Positions 51,782 to 60,100 of a DNA stretch of 64,000 bases are shown here, in pieces. Position numbers and translations under genes: made by a program. The notes under the pieces are model-generated. The model was not told the DNA's origin, made no database searches, and was given only the letters and a program-made list of their open reading frames with translations. Position 1 is the first letter of the stretch. The number at the start of each line of letters is the position of its first letter. The stretch comes from Bradyrhizobium sp. cir1 (GTDB lineage: Bacteria; Pseudomonadota; Alphaproteobacteria; Rhizobiales; Xanthobacteraceae): the NCBI RefSeq assembly GCF_014198245.1, contig NZ_JACIHE010000001.1, positions 558,001 through 622,000 of the forward strand, in the 5' to 3' direction.

Positions 51782-53100
51782 GACCGCCGCTCCAGCCAGC
51801 GCTCGGCGATGCCGATCACGTGCTCGCGCAAACCGTCATCGGCGATCTGCTCGATCGCTTCACCGACGAAGGCCTGGATCAGCAGCGCCTGGGCCTGCTT
51901 CTCCGGCAGGCCGCGTGCCTTCAGATAGAACAAGAGGCTGTCATCGAGCGCGCCGGCGGTGGCGCCGTGGCCGCAGGAGACGTCGTCGGCAAAGATTTCC
52001 AGCTCGGGCTTGTTGTCAGCCTCGGCTTCGTCCGAGAGCAAGAGCGCCCGGGTCATCATTTTGCCGTCGGTCTTCTGCGCGTCGGGACGGACGATGATGC
52101 GGCCCTGGAACACCGAATGGGCGCGATCGTCGATCACAGCGCGGAAGGTCTCGCGGCTGACGCAATTCGGCACGGCATGGTCGACCACCAGCGTGGTGTC
52201 GCCATGCTCGGTCTTCTGCAGCAGGTTCACACCGTTGGCCGAGAGCTCGCTGCCCTCGCCCGAGAACGTAATGAAGCCCTGCAGGCGGCTGACCGCCGCG
52301 CCCGTCGTCATGTTGAAGAAGTTCAACTTCACATTGGCGCCGACAGTGACGAAGTGCGACGAGACGTTCACCGCGTCGGGCGCATCGTCCATCAGGCGGA
52401 TATGCGCGAGGTCGGCGTCTGCTCCGACCCAGAGGATCACCGCATCGTTGACCTGATAGCCGCCGGCCTTTCCGGCTGCGACGAAGCTCTCTACGACAGT
52501 GGCACGCACGCCTTTGCCAATCCGCAGATGCGAGCGGGTGAACGCGGACGCACCAGCCGCCGTCGCCACATGAATGACCTGGATCGGCGCGGACAAATGA
52601 GTGCCGTCAGCCACCGAGACCACAACGCCGTCCGTCGCCAGGGCCGCATTGAGCGAGATGACCGCATCGCTCGACACAGTCTGGAGGAGATCGCCGGCGG
52701 CGGGATTGGCCTCATTCGTGAGAACCTCGCGCAGCGTCTTGATGCTGACCTCGGACGCGAGCGCCTTCACGTCGGAGAGCTCGGCCGTGAACACGCCGTC
52801 GACCAGCACCAGTTTGCGGGCGCCTTCAAACGCATGCGCCTTGACCGCTTCCGCGGCGCGCTTCAGCGCGGCCGCATCGGGACTGGCTGCCAGCGGCAGC
52901 ACCTCGCCGACCAGCGCGCGCAGATCGGTGTACTTCCATTCCTCGATCCGGCGATGCGGCAGGCCGAGACGCTCATAGGTCTCGAACGCCTCGCGGCGCA
53001 CTGCTGCCACTCCCGGCGAACCCGGCAAGCGGCCTTCAGCGCTGGCGAAGAGATCGCTCACCGCGCGGCCGTTCCCGGTCTTTGCCACAGCAACGTTCAT
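51778..53100 (-). CDS. sufD: Fe-S assembly scaffold subunit SufD
   Basis: A 440-residue SufD of the SufBC2D scaffold. FARRKLVLVDGVF-like start (EGARKLVLVDGVF), SVFQGRIIVRPDAQKTDGKM and the C-terminal ADDVSCGHGATAGALDDSLL with the conserved Cys/His are the family's marks. Nine bases separate its start from the sufC stop. Confidence 0.94.
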   Translation of the reverse strand: MNVAVAKTGNGRAVSDLFASAEGRLPGSPGVAAVRREAFETYERLGLPHRRIEEWKYTDLRALVGEVLPLAASPDAAALKRAAEAVKAHAFEGARKLVLVDGVFTAELSDVKALASEVSIKTLREVLTNEANPAAGDLLQTVSSDAVISLNAALATDGVVVSVADGTHLSAPIQVIHVATAAGASAFTRSHLRIGKGVRATVVESFVAAGKAGGYQVNDAVILWVGADADLAHIRLMDDAPDAVNVSSHFVTVGANVKLNFFNMTTGAAVSRLQGFITFSGEGSELSANGVNLLQKTEHGDTTLVVDHAVPNCVSRETFRAVIDDRAHSVFQGRIIVRPDAQKTDGKMMTRALLLSDEAEADNKPELEIFADDVSCGHGATAGALDDSLLFYLKARGLPEKQAQALLIQAFVGEAIEQIADDGLREHVIGIAERWLERRS

Positions 53101-53110
53101 CGCAAATTCC

Positions 53111-53860
53111 TTACGCGTCCTCGAACTGGGTGTAGCCGGACGCCTCCAGCTCCAGCGCCAGATCCTTAGCGCCGCTCTTCACGACCCGACCGCGCGACAT
53201 CACGTGCACGAAATCAGGGACGATGTAGTTCAGCAGCCGCTGATAGTGGGTGATGACGACCATCGCGCGCCCCGGCGAGCGCAGTGCGTTGACGCCGTCG
53301 GCCGCAATGCGCAGCGCGTCAATGTCGAGGCCGGAATCCATCTCGTCGAGGATGCACAGGCTGGGCTCGAACAGTGCCATCTGCAGCACCTCGTTGCGCT
53401 TCTTCTCACCGCCGGAGAAGCCGACGTTGACGCCGCGCTTGAGCATGTCCTGCGGAATGTTCAGCGACTTCGAGACCTCGCGGACCTTCTTCAGGAAGTC
53501 CGGGGTCGAATATTCGCTCTCGCCGCGCGCCTTGCGCTGCGCGTTCAGCGCGGTACGCAGGAACGTCATGGTGGCGACGCCCGGGATCTCGACCGGATAC
53601 TGGAATGCCAGGAACACGCCCTTGGCGGCGCGCTCGTCCGGGTCCATCTCGAGGAGGTCCTCGCCCTTGAACAGGATCTGGCCGTCGGTGACCTCGTAGC
53701 CGGGCTTGCCGGCGATGACGTGCGAGAGCGTCGATTTGCCGGAGCCGTTCGGCCCCATGATCGCGTGCACCTCGCCCTCGTTCACGGTCAGCGTCAGCCC
53801 GTGGAGGATCTCACGCTCCTCGACGCGAACCTTCAGGTCTTTCACTTCAAGCAAAGCCAT
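53111..53860 (-). CDS. sufC: Fe-S assembly ATPase SufC
   Basis: ABC-type ATPase of 249 residues. Walker A GPNGSGKST, signature FSGGEKKRNEVLQ, Walker B SLCILDEMDSGLD, His switch ITHYQRLL. It works in the SufBC2D complex and is not a transporter. ATG at 53860; 61 bases after the sufB stop. Confidence 0.96.
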   Translation of the reverse strand: MALLEVKDLKVRVEEREILHGLTLTVNEGEVHAIMGPNGSGKSTLSHVIAGKPGYEVTDGQILFKGEDLLEMDPDERAAKGVFLAFQYPVEIPGVATMTFLRTALNAQRKARGESEYSTPDFLKKVREVSKSLNIPQDMLKRGVNVGFSGGEKKRNEVLQMALFEPSLCILDEMDSGLDIDALRIAADGVNALRSPGRAMVVITHYQRLLNYIVPDFVHVMSRGRVVKSGAKDLALELEASGYTQFEDA

Positions 53861-53921
53861 CTTGGTATCCAGTCTATTCAATTGATGTTGGAGCGCCGGA
53901 GCGCGCCGCCGGGGTCGGCGA

Positions 53922-55418
53922 TCAGCCAACCGACCCTTCAAGCGAGATCGAGATCAGCTTCTGCGCTTCCACCGCGAACTCCATCGGCAGCTGCTGCAGC
54001 ACGTCCTTGACGAAGCCGTTGACGACGAGGCCGACCGCTTCTTCCTGCGAAAGGCCGCGCTGGATGCAGTAGAACAGCACGTCCTCGGAGATCTTCGAGG
54101 TCGTCGCCTCGTGCTCGAACGTCGCGGACGAGTTCTTCGCCTCGATGTACGGCACGGTGTGCGCGCCGCATTTGTCGCCGATCAGCAGCGAGTCGCAGGC
54201 GGTGAAGTTGCGCGCGCCGGTCGCTTTCCGGTGCGCGGTGACGAGACCGCGATAGGTGTTCTGCGACTTGCCGGCGGCGATGCCCTTGGAGATGATGCGG
54301 CTCGACGTGTTCTTGCCGAGATGGATCATCTTGGTGCCGCTATCGACCTGCTGGAAGCCGTTCGAGATCGCGATCGAGTAGAACTCACCGCGCGAATTGT
54401 CGCCGCGGAGAATGCAGCTCGGATATTTCCAGGTGATCGCCGAACCGGTCTCGACCTGGGTCCAGGAGATCTTGGAATTGTTGCCGCGGCAGTCGCCACG
54501 CTTGGTGACGAAATTGTAGATGCCGCCCTTGCCTTCCGAATTGCCGGGATACCAGTTCTGCACCGTCGAATATTTGATCTCGGCATCGTCGAGCGTGACG
54601 AGTTCGACCACGGCCGCATGCAGCTGGTTCTCGTCGCGCTGCGGCGCGGTGCAGCCTTCGAGATAGGAGACGTAGGAGCCCTTGTCGGCGATGATCAGCG
54701 TGCGCTCGAACTGCCCGGTGTTGCGCTCGTTGATGCGGAAATAGGTCGACAGCTCCATCGGGCAGCGCACGCCCGGCGGCACGTAGACGAACGAGCCGTC
54801 GGAGAACACCGCCGAGTTCAGCGTCGCGTAGAAATTGTCCGAGGTCGGAACCACCGAGCCCAGATATTTCTGCACCAGCTCAGGGTGCTCGCGGATCGCC
54901 TCCGAGATCGGCATGAAGATCACGCCGGCCTTCTTCAGCTCCGCCTTGAACGTCGTCGCGACCGAGACCGAATCGAAGACAGCATCGACCGCGATCTTGC
55001 GGCGGGCCGGATCTTCCTCGCCGACCTTCGGCTCCACGCCTTCGAGCATGGCGACTTCCCGCAAGGGGATGCCGAGCTTCTCGTAGGTCTTCAGGATCTC
55101 CGGATCGATCTCATCCAGGGACGAGACCGCCTTCTTCGGCTTCGGCGCTGCGTAATAGTAGATGTCCTGGAAGTCGATCTTGGGATACTCGACGCGCGCC
55201 CAGGTCGGCTCACGCATGGTCAGCCAGCGCCGATACGCCTCAAGCCGCCACTGGAGCATCCAGGCGGGTTCGTTCTTCTTCTGTGAGATGAATTTTACGA
55301 TCTCTTCCGACAGACCCTTCGGGGCCTTCTCGGAGTCGATCAGGGTCTCAAACCCATAACGATACTGGTCGACGTCGATGCGCTTCACGCGCTCGACCGT
55401 CTCTTGTACGGCTGGCAT
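53922..55418 (-). CDS. sufB: Fe-S assembly scaffold subunit SufB
   Basis: A 498-residue scaffold where new clusters form. Signature blocks include [39 protein letters not shown] and [17 protein letters not shown]; the late [20 protein letters not shown] with conserved His/Glu is near 430. GGAGG lies five bases before the ATG at 55418. It is the second gene, after the other cysteine desulfurase. Confidence 0.96.
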   Translation of the reverse strand: MPAVQETVERVKRIDVDQYRYGFETLIDSEKAPKGLSEEIVKFISQKKNEPAWMLQWRLEAYRRWLTMREPTWARVEYPKIDFQDIYYYAAPKPKKAVSSLDEIDPEILKTYEKLGIPLREVAMLEGVEPKVGEEDPARRKIAVDAVFDSVSVATTFKAELKKAGVIFMPISEAIREHPELVQKYLGSVVPTSDNFYATLNSAVFSDGSFVYVPPGVRCPMELSTYFRINERNTGQFERTLIIADKGSYVSYLEGCTAPQRDENQLHAAVVELVTLDDAEIKYSTVQNWYPGNSEGKGGIYNFVTKRGDCRGNNSKISWTQVETGSAITWKYPSCILRGDNSRGEFYSIAISNGFQQVDSGTKMIHLGKNTSSRIISKGIAAGKSQNTYRGLVTAHRKATGARNFTACDSLLIGDKCGAHTVPYIEAKNSSATFEHEATTSKISEDVLFYCIQRGLSQEEAVGLVVNGFVKDVLQQLPMEFAVEAQKLISISLEGSVG

Positions 55419-55532
55419 TCCATCCTCCGCTCGCGGTTTCAAGGACCGCGGTGGATCAAACTTGGACGACTATTACGATGTTTCTGGGCGGAAAGCACGT
55501 GCTTAGAACCGTTCAAGCCGTGTTTCGTCACC

Positions 55533-56672
55533 TTAGCCCTTAAGTAGGGTATTACCGAGCTTTCGCCAAGCCTCTAACGCCCGATTGATGTCCTCAGCTT
55601 CCGTGGACCAGCCCAGACTGAGGCGCACCGCTCCCTGGGCCACGGCGGGGTCGTACCCCATGGCCGACAGCACATGGGACGGCTGGACCTTTCCCGAGGA
55701 GCAGGCGGAGCCGGAGGATACCGCAATCCCTTCGAGGTCGAAGCCGATTACGGCAGTCTCGGCCTTGAGGCCATGCGCCGTGAACAGAGTGGTATTGGCT
55801 AACCGCGCCGCATCATCCGAGAAGATCGTCGCCCCGGCGATCGCCTTGATGCCATTTTCCAAGCGATCTCTAAGGGTTGCCATCCGCTGCGCATCCTCCG
55901 GCAGAGCCTGAAGCGCGGCCTTTACGGCGGCGCCGAAGCCGGCGATGCCCGCGACGTTCTCGGTTCCCGCGCGGCGATTGAGCTCCTGCCCGCCCCCTCT
56001 CAGCAACGGCTCCAGCCCCGCAATCCCTTCCACCACGACCAGCGCGCCGACACCCTTGGGACCGCCGATCTTGTGCGCAGAAAAGGTCGCAAGGTCGGCG
56101 CCTATCTCGTTAATATTGAACGCGATTTTTCCGAGCGCCTGGATCGCATCGACGTGCAGGAGGCCGCCGGCCTCGTGAACGATCCGTGCCGCCTCCGCGA
56201 CCGGTTGGAGCGCGCCGGTCTCGTTGTTCGCGGCCATGATCGAGACCAGCGCGGGCGGTCCATCCATGAGCTGCGCCTTCAGATGATCGAGATCGACCAC
56301 GCCGGCGCGCATCACCCTGACATGGCCGATCCTGTCCGCCGGGAACCGGCCGCCTGACAGCACCGAGGCGTGCTCGACGGCGGAGACCAGCAGCCGCTCG
56401 ACGGGGCTACCCGCCGGTCCCCGCAGACCAGGCGACAGCGCCAGCGCATTGGCCTCGGTGCCAGCGGAGGTGAAGACGACATTGCGCGGCAGCCCGCCGA
56501 CCGCAGCCGCGAGCGCGGCACGGGCGTCCTCGACCAGCCGCCGTGCCTCGCGCCCTTCGGCATGGACCGAGGAGGGATTGCCGAGCAGGTCCCAGGCCGC
56601 GAGCATCGCGGCGCGCGCCTCGGGGCGAAGCGGCGTCGTCGCATTCCAGTCGAGATACACCCGGGTCGGCAT
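55533..56672 (-). CDS. Group I (IscS/NifS-like) cysteine desulfurase
   Basis: A 379-residue PLP enzyme starting MPTRVYLDWNATTPLRPEA. PLP Lys lies in FSAHKIGGPKGVG and the catalytic Cys in SSGSACSSGKVQPSHVL near 330. Group I enzymes have this longer mobile Cys loop, unlike SufS. It is the first gene of the suf operon, so the cell has two desulfurases from one transcript. A start-region palindrome and no strong ribosome site precede the ATG, so the start could differ. Confidence 0.94.
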   Translation of the reverse strand: MPTRVYLDWNATTPLRPEARAAMLAAWDLLGNPSSVHAEGREARRLVEDARAALAAAVGGLPRNVVFTSAGTEANALALSPGLRGPAGSPVERLLVSAVEHASVLSGGRFPADRIGHVRVMRAGVVDLDHLKAQLMDGPPALVSIMAANNETGALQPVAEAARIVHEAGGLLHVDAIQALGKIAFNINEIGADLATFSAHKIGGPKGVGALVVVEGIAGLEPLLRGGGQELNRRAGTENVAGIAGFGAAVKAALQALPEDAQRMATLRDRLENGIKAIAGATIFSDDAARLANTTLFTAHGLKAETAVIGFDLEGIAVSSGSACSSGKVQPSHVLSAMGYDPAVAQGAVRLSLGWSTEAEDINRALEAWRKLGNTLLKG

Positions 56673-56675
56673 AGA

Positions 56676-56687
56676 GTAATATATTAC
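56676..56687. promoter_or_regulatory. A/T-rich palindrome at the head of the suf operon
   Basis: GTAATATATTAC is a perfect 12-base palindrome four bases upstream of the desulfurase ATG in an A/T-rich patch (ATATAAGGTAATATATTACTCT). It may be an operator for an iron- or cluster-responsive repressor. No rrf2/iscR gene is adjacent. Confidence 0.4.
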
Positions 56688-57013
56688 CTTATATTCACAG
56701 AGGCCCGCCTCCCGCCCGACATGGGCCGCGGCCGCGCCCTTGGCAACCTGATTCCGGACCCGCGCGTCCCGGTGACACGTCCATGACGCGCTAACGCCTT
56801 GAGCCCATTGGCCGATGTTCAAGATGCTTGCTTTTTGCCCCTCGGCCCATGTTAGAACGCGCACCGTCAAGTCACCGCGCGCCGTTTGCGCATCACCGCG
56901 AGGCGCACGCCTTCTCACCCTTCATTCGCGCTTTCGTCGGCATCCGCCGATGAAGCCACAATCGGTTGATTGCCGAGGATCCTCGCGCCAGCACATCAAT
57001 CAAGAGATCATCG

Positions 57014-57661
57014 ATGCCTGAAGTCATTTTCGCCGGCCCCGCCGGCCGTCTCGAAGGCCGCTATCACCCGGCCAAGCAGAAGAACGCGCCGATCGCGATG
57101 ATCCTGCACCCGCATCCGCAGTTCCACGGCACGATGAACCATCAGATCGTGTACCAGTGCTACTACGCCTTCGCGCATCGCGGCTTCTCGGTGCTGCGCT
57201 TCAATTTCCGCGGCGTCGGCCGCAGCCAGGGCTCGTTCGACCACGGCACCGGCGAATTGTCGGATGCGGCGGCAGCCCTCGACTGGGCGCAGACCATCAA
57301 TCCCGAAGCGCGCGCCTGCTGGGTCGCCGGTTTCTCCTTCGGCGCCTGGATCGGCATGCAGCTCCTGATGCGCCGTCCCGAGGTCGAAGGCTTCATCTCG
57401 ATCGCGCCGCCGGCCAACCTCTACGACTTCTCGTTCCTCGCGCCCTGCCCGTCGTCGGGTCTGATCGTGCATGGCGAGAAGGACGCGGTGGTGCCGCCGA
57501 AGGACGTCAACACGCTGGTCGAGAAGCTGAAGACGCAGAAGGGCATCGTGATCGACCAGCAGATCATCCCCGGCGCCAACCACTTCTTCGACGCCAAGCT
57601 CGAGCCGCTGATGGAAACCATCACCGCGTATCTGGACATGCGCCTCGCGAACGTGCGCTGA
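57014..57661 (+). CDS. Alpha/beta hydrolase (YsgA/dienelactone-like)
   Basis: A 215-residue hydrolase. The start MPEVIFAGPAGRLEGRYHP, MILHPHPQFHGTMNHQIVY and the nucleophile elbow VAGFSFGAWIGMQ (Ser in GFSFG) identify it; Asp and His are in HGEKDAVVP and PGANHFFDAK. The type is common in Bradyrhizobium, of unknown substrate. It is divergent from the suf operon. ATG at 57014. Confidence 0.88.
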   Translation: MPEVIFAGPAGRLEGRYHPAKQKNAPIAMILHPHPQFHGTMNHQIVYQCYYAFAHRGFSVLRFNFRGVGRSQGSFDHGTGELSDAAAALDWAQTINPEARACWVAGFSFGAWIGMQLLMRRPEVEGFISIAPPANLYDFSFLAPCPSSGLIVHGEKDAVVPPKDVNTLVEKLKTQKGIVIDQQIIPGANHFFDAKLEPLMETITAYLDMRLANVR

Positions 57662-57671
57662 GGCGCAATGT

Positions 57672-57725
57672 TTTGAGCATGATCTTATCGGAAAACCGCT
57701 TCGCACTTTTCCGGATCATGCTCTA
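57672..57725. repeat. Intergenic repeat E3, end overlaps the SMR stop codon
   Basis: TTTGAGCATGATCTTATCGG, AAAACCGCTTCGCACTTTTC, CGGATCATGCTCTA. The final CTA is the complement of the SMR gene's TAG. The ends are imperfect inverted repeats. Confidence 0.85.
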
Positions 57726-58046
57726 AGCCAGCTTGAGCGCGACGATCCCCATCAAGACGAGCGCGATGCCCGCTAGCTTCATCGCGCTCAAGGTCTCGCC
57801 GAACAGCACGACGCCCATGACGAAGGTGCCGGCCGCGCCAATGCCGGTCCATACCGAATAGGCGACGCCGACCTCGAGCACCTTCAAAGCACGCCCAAGC
57901 AGGAAGACGAAGGCGGCGAGCAGCACCAGCGAGGCGATGCTCCAGCCCGCGCGCGTGTAGCCTTCCGCATATTTCATCGAGATCGCCCAGCCGACATCGA
58001 GCGCGCCGGCGATCACCAGCATCAGCCAGGCCACAGAGGACGACAT
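57723..58046 (-). CDS. SMR-family transporter (SugE/Gdx-like) with Asp at the key acidic site
   Basis: A 107-residue four-helix proton-coupled small multidrug transporter. The helix 1 motif normally E-V-x-W reads DVGWAISMKYAEGYTR: Asp17 sits where the invariant Glu14 (EmrE numbering) lies. AYSVWTGIGAAGTFVMG in helix 3 fits the guanidinium-exporting Gdx group. It follows the glutathione transferase gene by 10 bases and is controlled with it. The stop is made at repeat E3. Confidence 0.87.
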   Translation of the reverse strand: MSSSVAWLMLVIAGALDVGWAISMKYAEGYTRAGWSIASLVLLAAFVFLLGRALKVLEVGVAYSVWTGIGAAGTFVMGVVLFGETLSAMKLAGIALVLMGIVALKLA

Positions 58047-58056
58047 CGGCGCGCGC

Positions 58057-58734
58057 TCAGGCCGCGAGCTTAAGCAGATGCGCGTCATGGCGGACGAGGA
58101 AGGCGCGCAGCAATTGCGCATAGTCTTCGCCGACAGCAGTGCGGACGCTCGGACGCTTCGCGAGCTCGGCGCGCCAGGCGCGCACCTTCGGCACATCGTT
58201 GAAGATGCCGTGGTCAGTCAATTCATCGAACAAATCGAAGTAGCGGAAGATCGGCGCGAACACGGCATCGACGAGGCTGAACGCATCGCCCGCAAAGAAC
58301 GGGCCTGCGCCGAGCGCCGCTTCGACACGCGCGAATTTCGCCGCAAGCGCCTGGCGCTTGCTGTCGAACGTCGCCGGATCCGTCGTCGTCTCCAGCCCCC
58401 AGAGATCGCCCAGGATTGCCGAACCGAACTCCATCCAGGCGCGGTGCTCGGCACGTTTGAGCGCATCCGCCGGATGCAGCTTCGCGCCGCTTAGCGTCTC
58501 CTCGATGTACTCGCAGATCACGTTGCTCTCGAACAGCGCGACCTCGCCCTTCTCCGTCGTCACCACCAGCACCGGCACCTTGCCGAGCGGCGACAGTTTG
58601 AGAAACCAGTCGGGCTTGTTGGCGAGATCGATGTCGATCCGCTCGAACGGCACGCCCTTCTCCTTCAGCGCGATCACGGCGCGCTGCACATAGGGGCAAA
58701 GCTTGTGGCTGACCAGTTTCAGTGAAGCAGTCAT
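58057..58734 (-). CDS. Glutathione S-transferase
   Basis: A 225-residue GST: an N-terminal thioredoxin-like domain, KLVSHKLCPYVQRAVIALKE with Cys at the glutathione site (omega/beta-like), LGKVPVLVV and the ESNVICEYIEE glutathione-Glu-Ser motif, then the helical domain with AFSLVDAVFAPIF. Detoxifies by conjugation or reduction. It leads a two-gene unit with the SMR pump, and three palindromes lie just upstream. Confidence 0.93.
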   Translation of the reverse strand: MTASLKLVSHKLCPYVQRAVIALKEKGVPFERIDIDLANKPDWFLKLSPLGKVPVLVVTTEKGEVALFESNVICEYIEETLSGAKLHPADALKRAEHRAWMEFGSAILGDLWGLETTTDPATFDSKRQALAAKFARVEAALGAGPFFAGDAFSLVDAVFAPIFRYFDLFDELTDHGIFNDVPKVRAWRAELAKRPSVRTAVGEDYAQLLRAFLVRHDAHLLKLAA

Positions 58735-58755
58735 GGCGGCGATCCCGGTGGTTCG

Positions 58756-58767
58756 ATGCAACTGCAT
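58756..58767. promoter_or_regulatory. Palindrome ATGCA-N2-TGCAT, copy 1
   Basis: ATGCAACTGCAT, 22 bases before the GST ATG. First of three tandem palindromes with the same half-sites. Regulator not identified in the window; MarR- or TetR-type binding is plausible. Confidence 0.6.
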
Positions 58768-58776
58768 TCAAGATAA

Positions 58777-58788
58777 ATGCATTTGCAT
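58777..58788. promoter_or_regulatory. Palindrome ATGCA-N2-TGCAT, copy 2
   Basis: ATGCATTTGCAT. 21 bases from copy 1, two helical turns, so proteins would bind the same DNA face. Confidence 0.6.
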
Positions 58789-58804
58789 GCACCCGTCAAG
58801 ATCA

Positions 58805-58816
58805 ATGCATCTGCAT
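58805..58816. promoter_or_regulatory. Palindrome ATGCA-N2-TGCAT, copy 3
   Basis: ATGCATCTGCAT. 28 bases from copy 2. It ends 15 bases before the anmK stop codon. Confidence 0.6.
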
Positions 58817-58831
58817 CAATCGACCGTGACC

Positions 58832-59935
58832 TCAGGGCCGCGCAATCACCCCGCCGGTCATCGGCATCGGGACGCCCGTGGTCGTCGGATAGGACAGCGG
58901 CAGGCCTTTCAGGCCGCGTGCGGCGAGGAAGCCGAAGGCCTGCGCCTCGATGGCGTCGGAGGCCCAGCCGAGGGTCTCGGCGGCCTCGACGGTGGCCGAG
59001 CCCACACGGTCCCGCAGCATCCGCAGCATGGTGAGGTTGCGGGCGCCGCCGCCGCAGACGATCCAGCTCCGCGGCCGGCGTGGCAGCAGCGGGATGATTC
59101 GGGCGATCGCAGCAGCGGTAAAGGCGGTGAGCGTCGCTGCGCCGTCGGCCGGCGCCACGTCGCCGAGCTTGAGCGCGGTAAAGTCGTTGCGATCGAGCGA
59201 TTTCGGCGGCGGGCTTGCGAAGAACGGCAATTGCAGCGCGCGCGCGATCCAGGCTTCATCCGCCTTGCCGAGCGCTGCGAACTTGCCTTCCGCGTCGAAG
59301 GCCTGGTTCATGGTGCGGTACATGAAATCGTCGAGCAGCGCATTGCCCGGCCCGGTGTCGCAGGCGATCAGCGTATCGTTGCCGTCGATATAGGTGATGT
59401 TGGAGACGCCGCCGATGTTGACCACGACGATCGGCCCCTCGCGCTCCAGCGAATTGGCGAGCGCCCGATGGTAGACCGGTACGAGCGGGGCGCCCTGCCC
59501 GCCGGCCTCGACGTCGGCGGCGCGGAAGTCGTGCATCACGGGAATATGGATCGCCCTGGCCAGCGCCAACGCATCGCCGATCTGCACCGTCAGCCGCTTC
59601 TCAGGGCGGTGCAGCACGGTCTGGCCATGGAAACCGACGATGTCGATGTCCTCCGGCCTCATCCGGTTCTGGGCGACAAAGGCGGCCACAGCCTCGGCAT
59701 GCGCCAGAGTCACCACGCGCTCGGCCTCGGCGAGGCTTCCCGGCCGGGCATCGCGTTGCGACAGGTGCACCGCCTCGCTCAGCGCCTGGCGCAGCAGGTT
59801 GCGCTCCGCCGGGCTATAGGGCCGGTAGCCGGACGGCCCGAACGCCTTCACCTGCTTTCCGTCGGTTTCGATCAGCGCGACGTCGACCCCGTCCAGCGAG
59901 GTGCCGCTCATCAAACCGAGTGCCGTCAACATCAT
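58832..59935 (-). CDS. anmK: Anhydro-N-acetylmuramic acid kinase
   Basis: Phosphorylates and opens 1,6-anhydro-MurNAc recovered from cell-wall turnover. 367 residues, with ALGLMSGTSLDGVDVALIE at the start, FHGQTVLHRPE near 105, and DTGPGNALLDDF near 190; the adenine/phosphate loop WIVCGGGARNLTML follows. Divergent from tyrS, a pairing common in alphaproteobacteria. Confidence 0.95.
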   Translation of the reverse strand: MMLTALGLMSGTSLDGVDVALIETDGKQVKAFGPSGYRPYSPAERNLLRQALSEAVHLSQRDARPGSLAEAERVVTLAHAEAVAAFVAQNRMRPEDIDIVGFHGQTVLHRPEKRLTVQIGDALALARAIHIPVMHDFRAADVEAGGQGAPLVPVYHRALANSLEREGPIVVVNIGGVSNITYIDGNDTLIACDTGPGNALLDDFMYRTMNQAFDAEGKFAALGKADEAWIARALQLPFFASPPPKSLDRNDFTALKLGDVAPADGAATLTAFTAAAIARIIPLLPRRPRSWIVCGGGARNLTMLRMLRDRVGSATVEAAETLGWASDAIEAQAFGFLAARGLKGLPLSYPTTTGVPMPMTGGVIARP

Positions 59936-59974
59936 GGATCAGCGTCCTCAAAAGACCCCCTCCGGCATGCCGAT

Positions 59975-60002
59975 CTTGTGCCAGAGGGACACATCTTATA
60001 AT
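59975..60002 (+). promoter_or_regulatory. Candidate tyrS promoter
   Basis: CTTGTG (or TTGTGC) and TATAAT separated by 16 (or 15) bases, about 98 bases before the tyrS ATG. The -10 box is perfect and the -35 partial. Confidence 0.5.
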
Positions 60003-60100
60003 GCCACAGCGCCAAGTGGCGGGCAGCAACCGAGTTCCCCCGGAAGACCCTTAAATTGCTCCCGAAACAGTAAACCAAGAATTGTCAGGCGCGCCGACAG

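Noticed and set aside
57996..57998. Asp17 in the SMR protein as a possible frameshift artefact
   Set aside because: The reading frame stays intact and the rest of helix 1 aligns without gaps, so it is a substitution and not a frame error; a base-call error cannot be excluded.
59936..60100. T-box or other riboswitch ahead of tyrS
   Set aside because: The leader is short with no specifier loop or conserved T-box sequence; T-boxes are also rare in this group.
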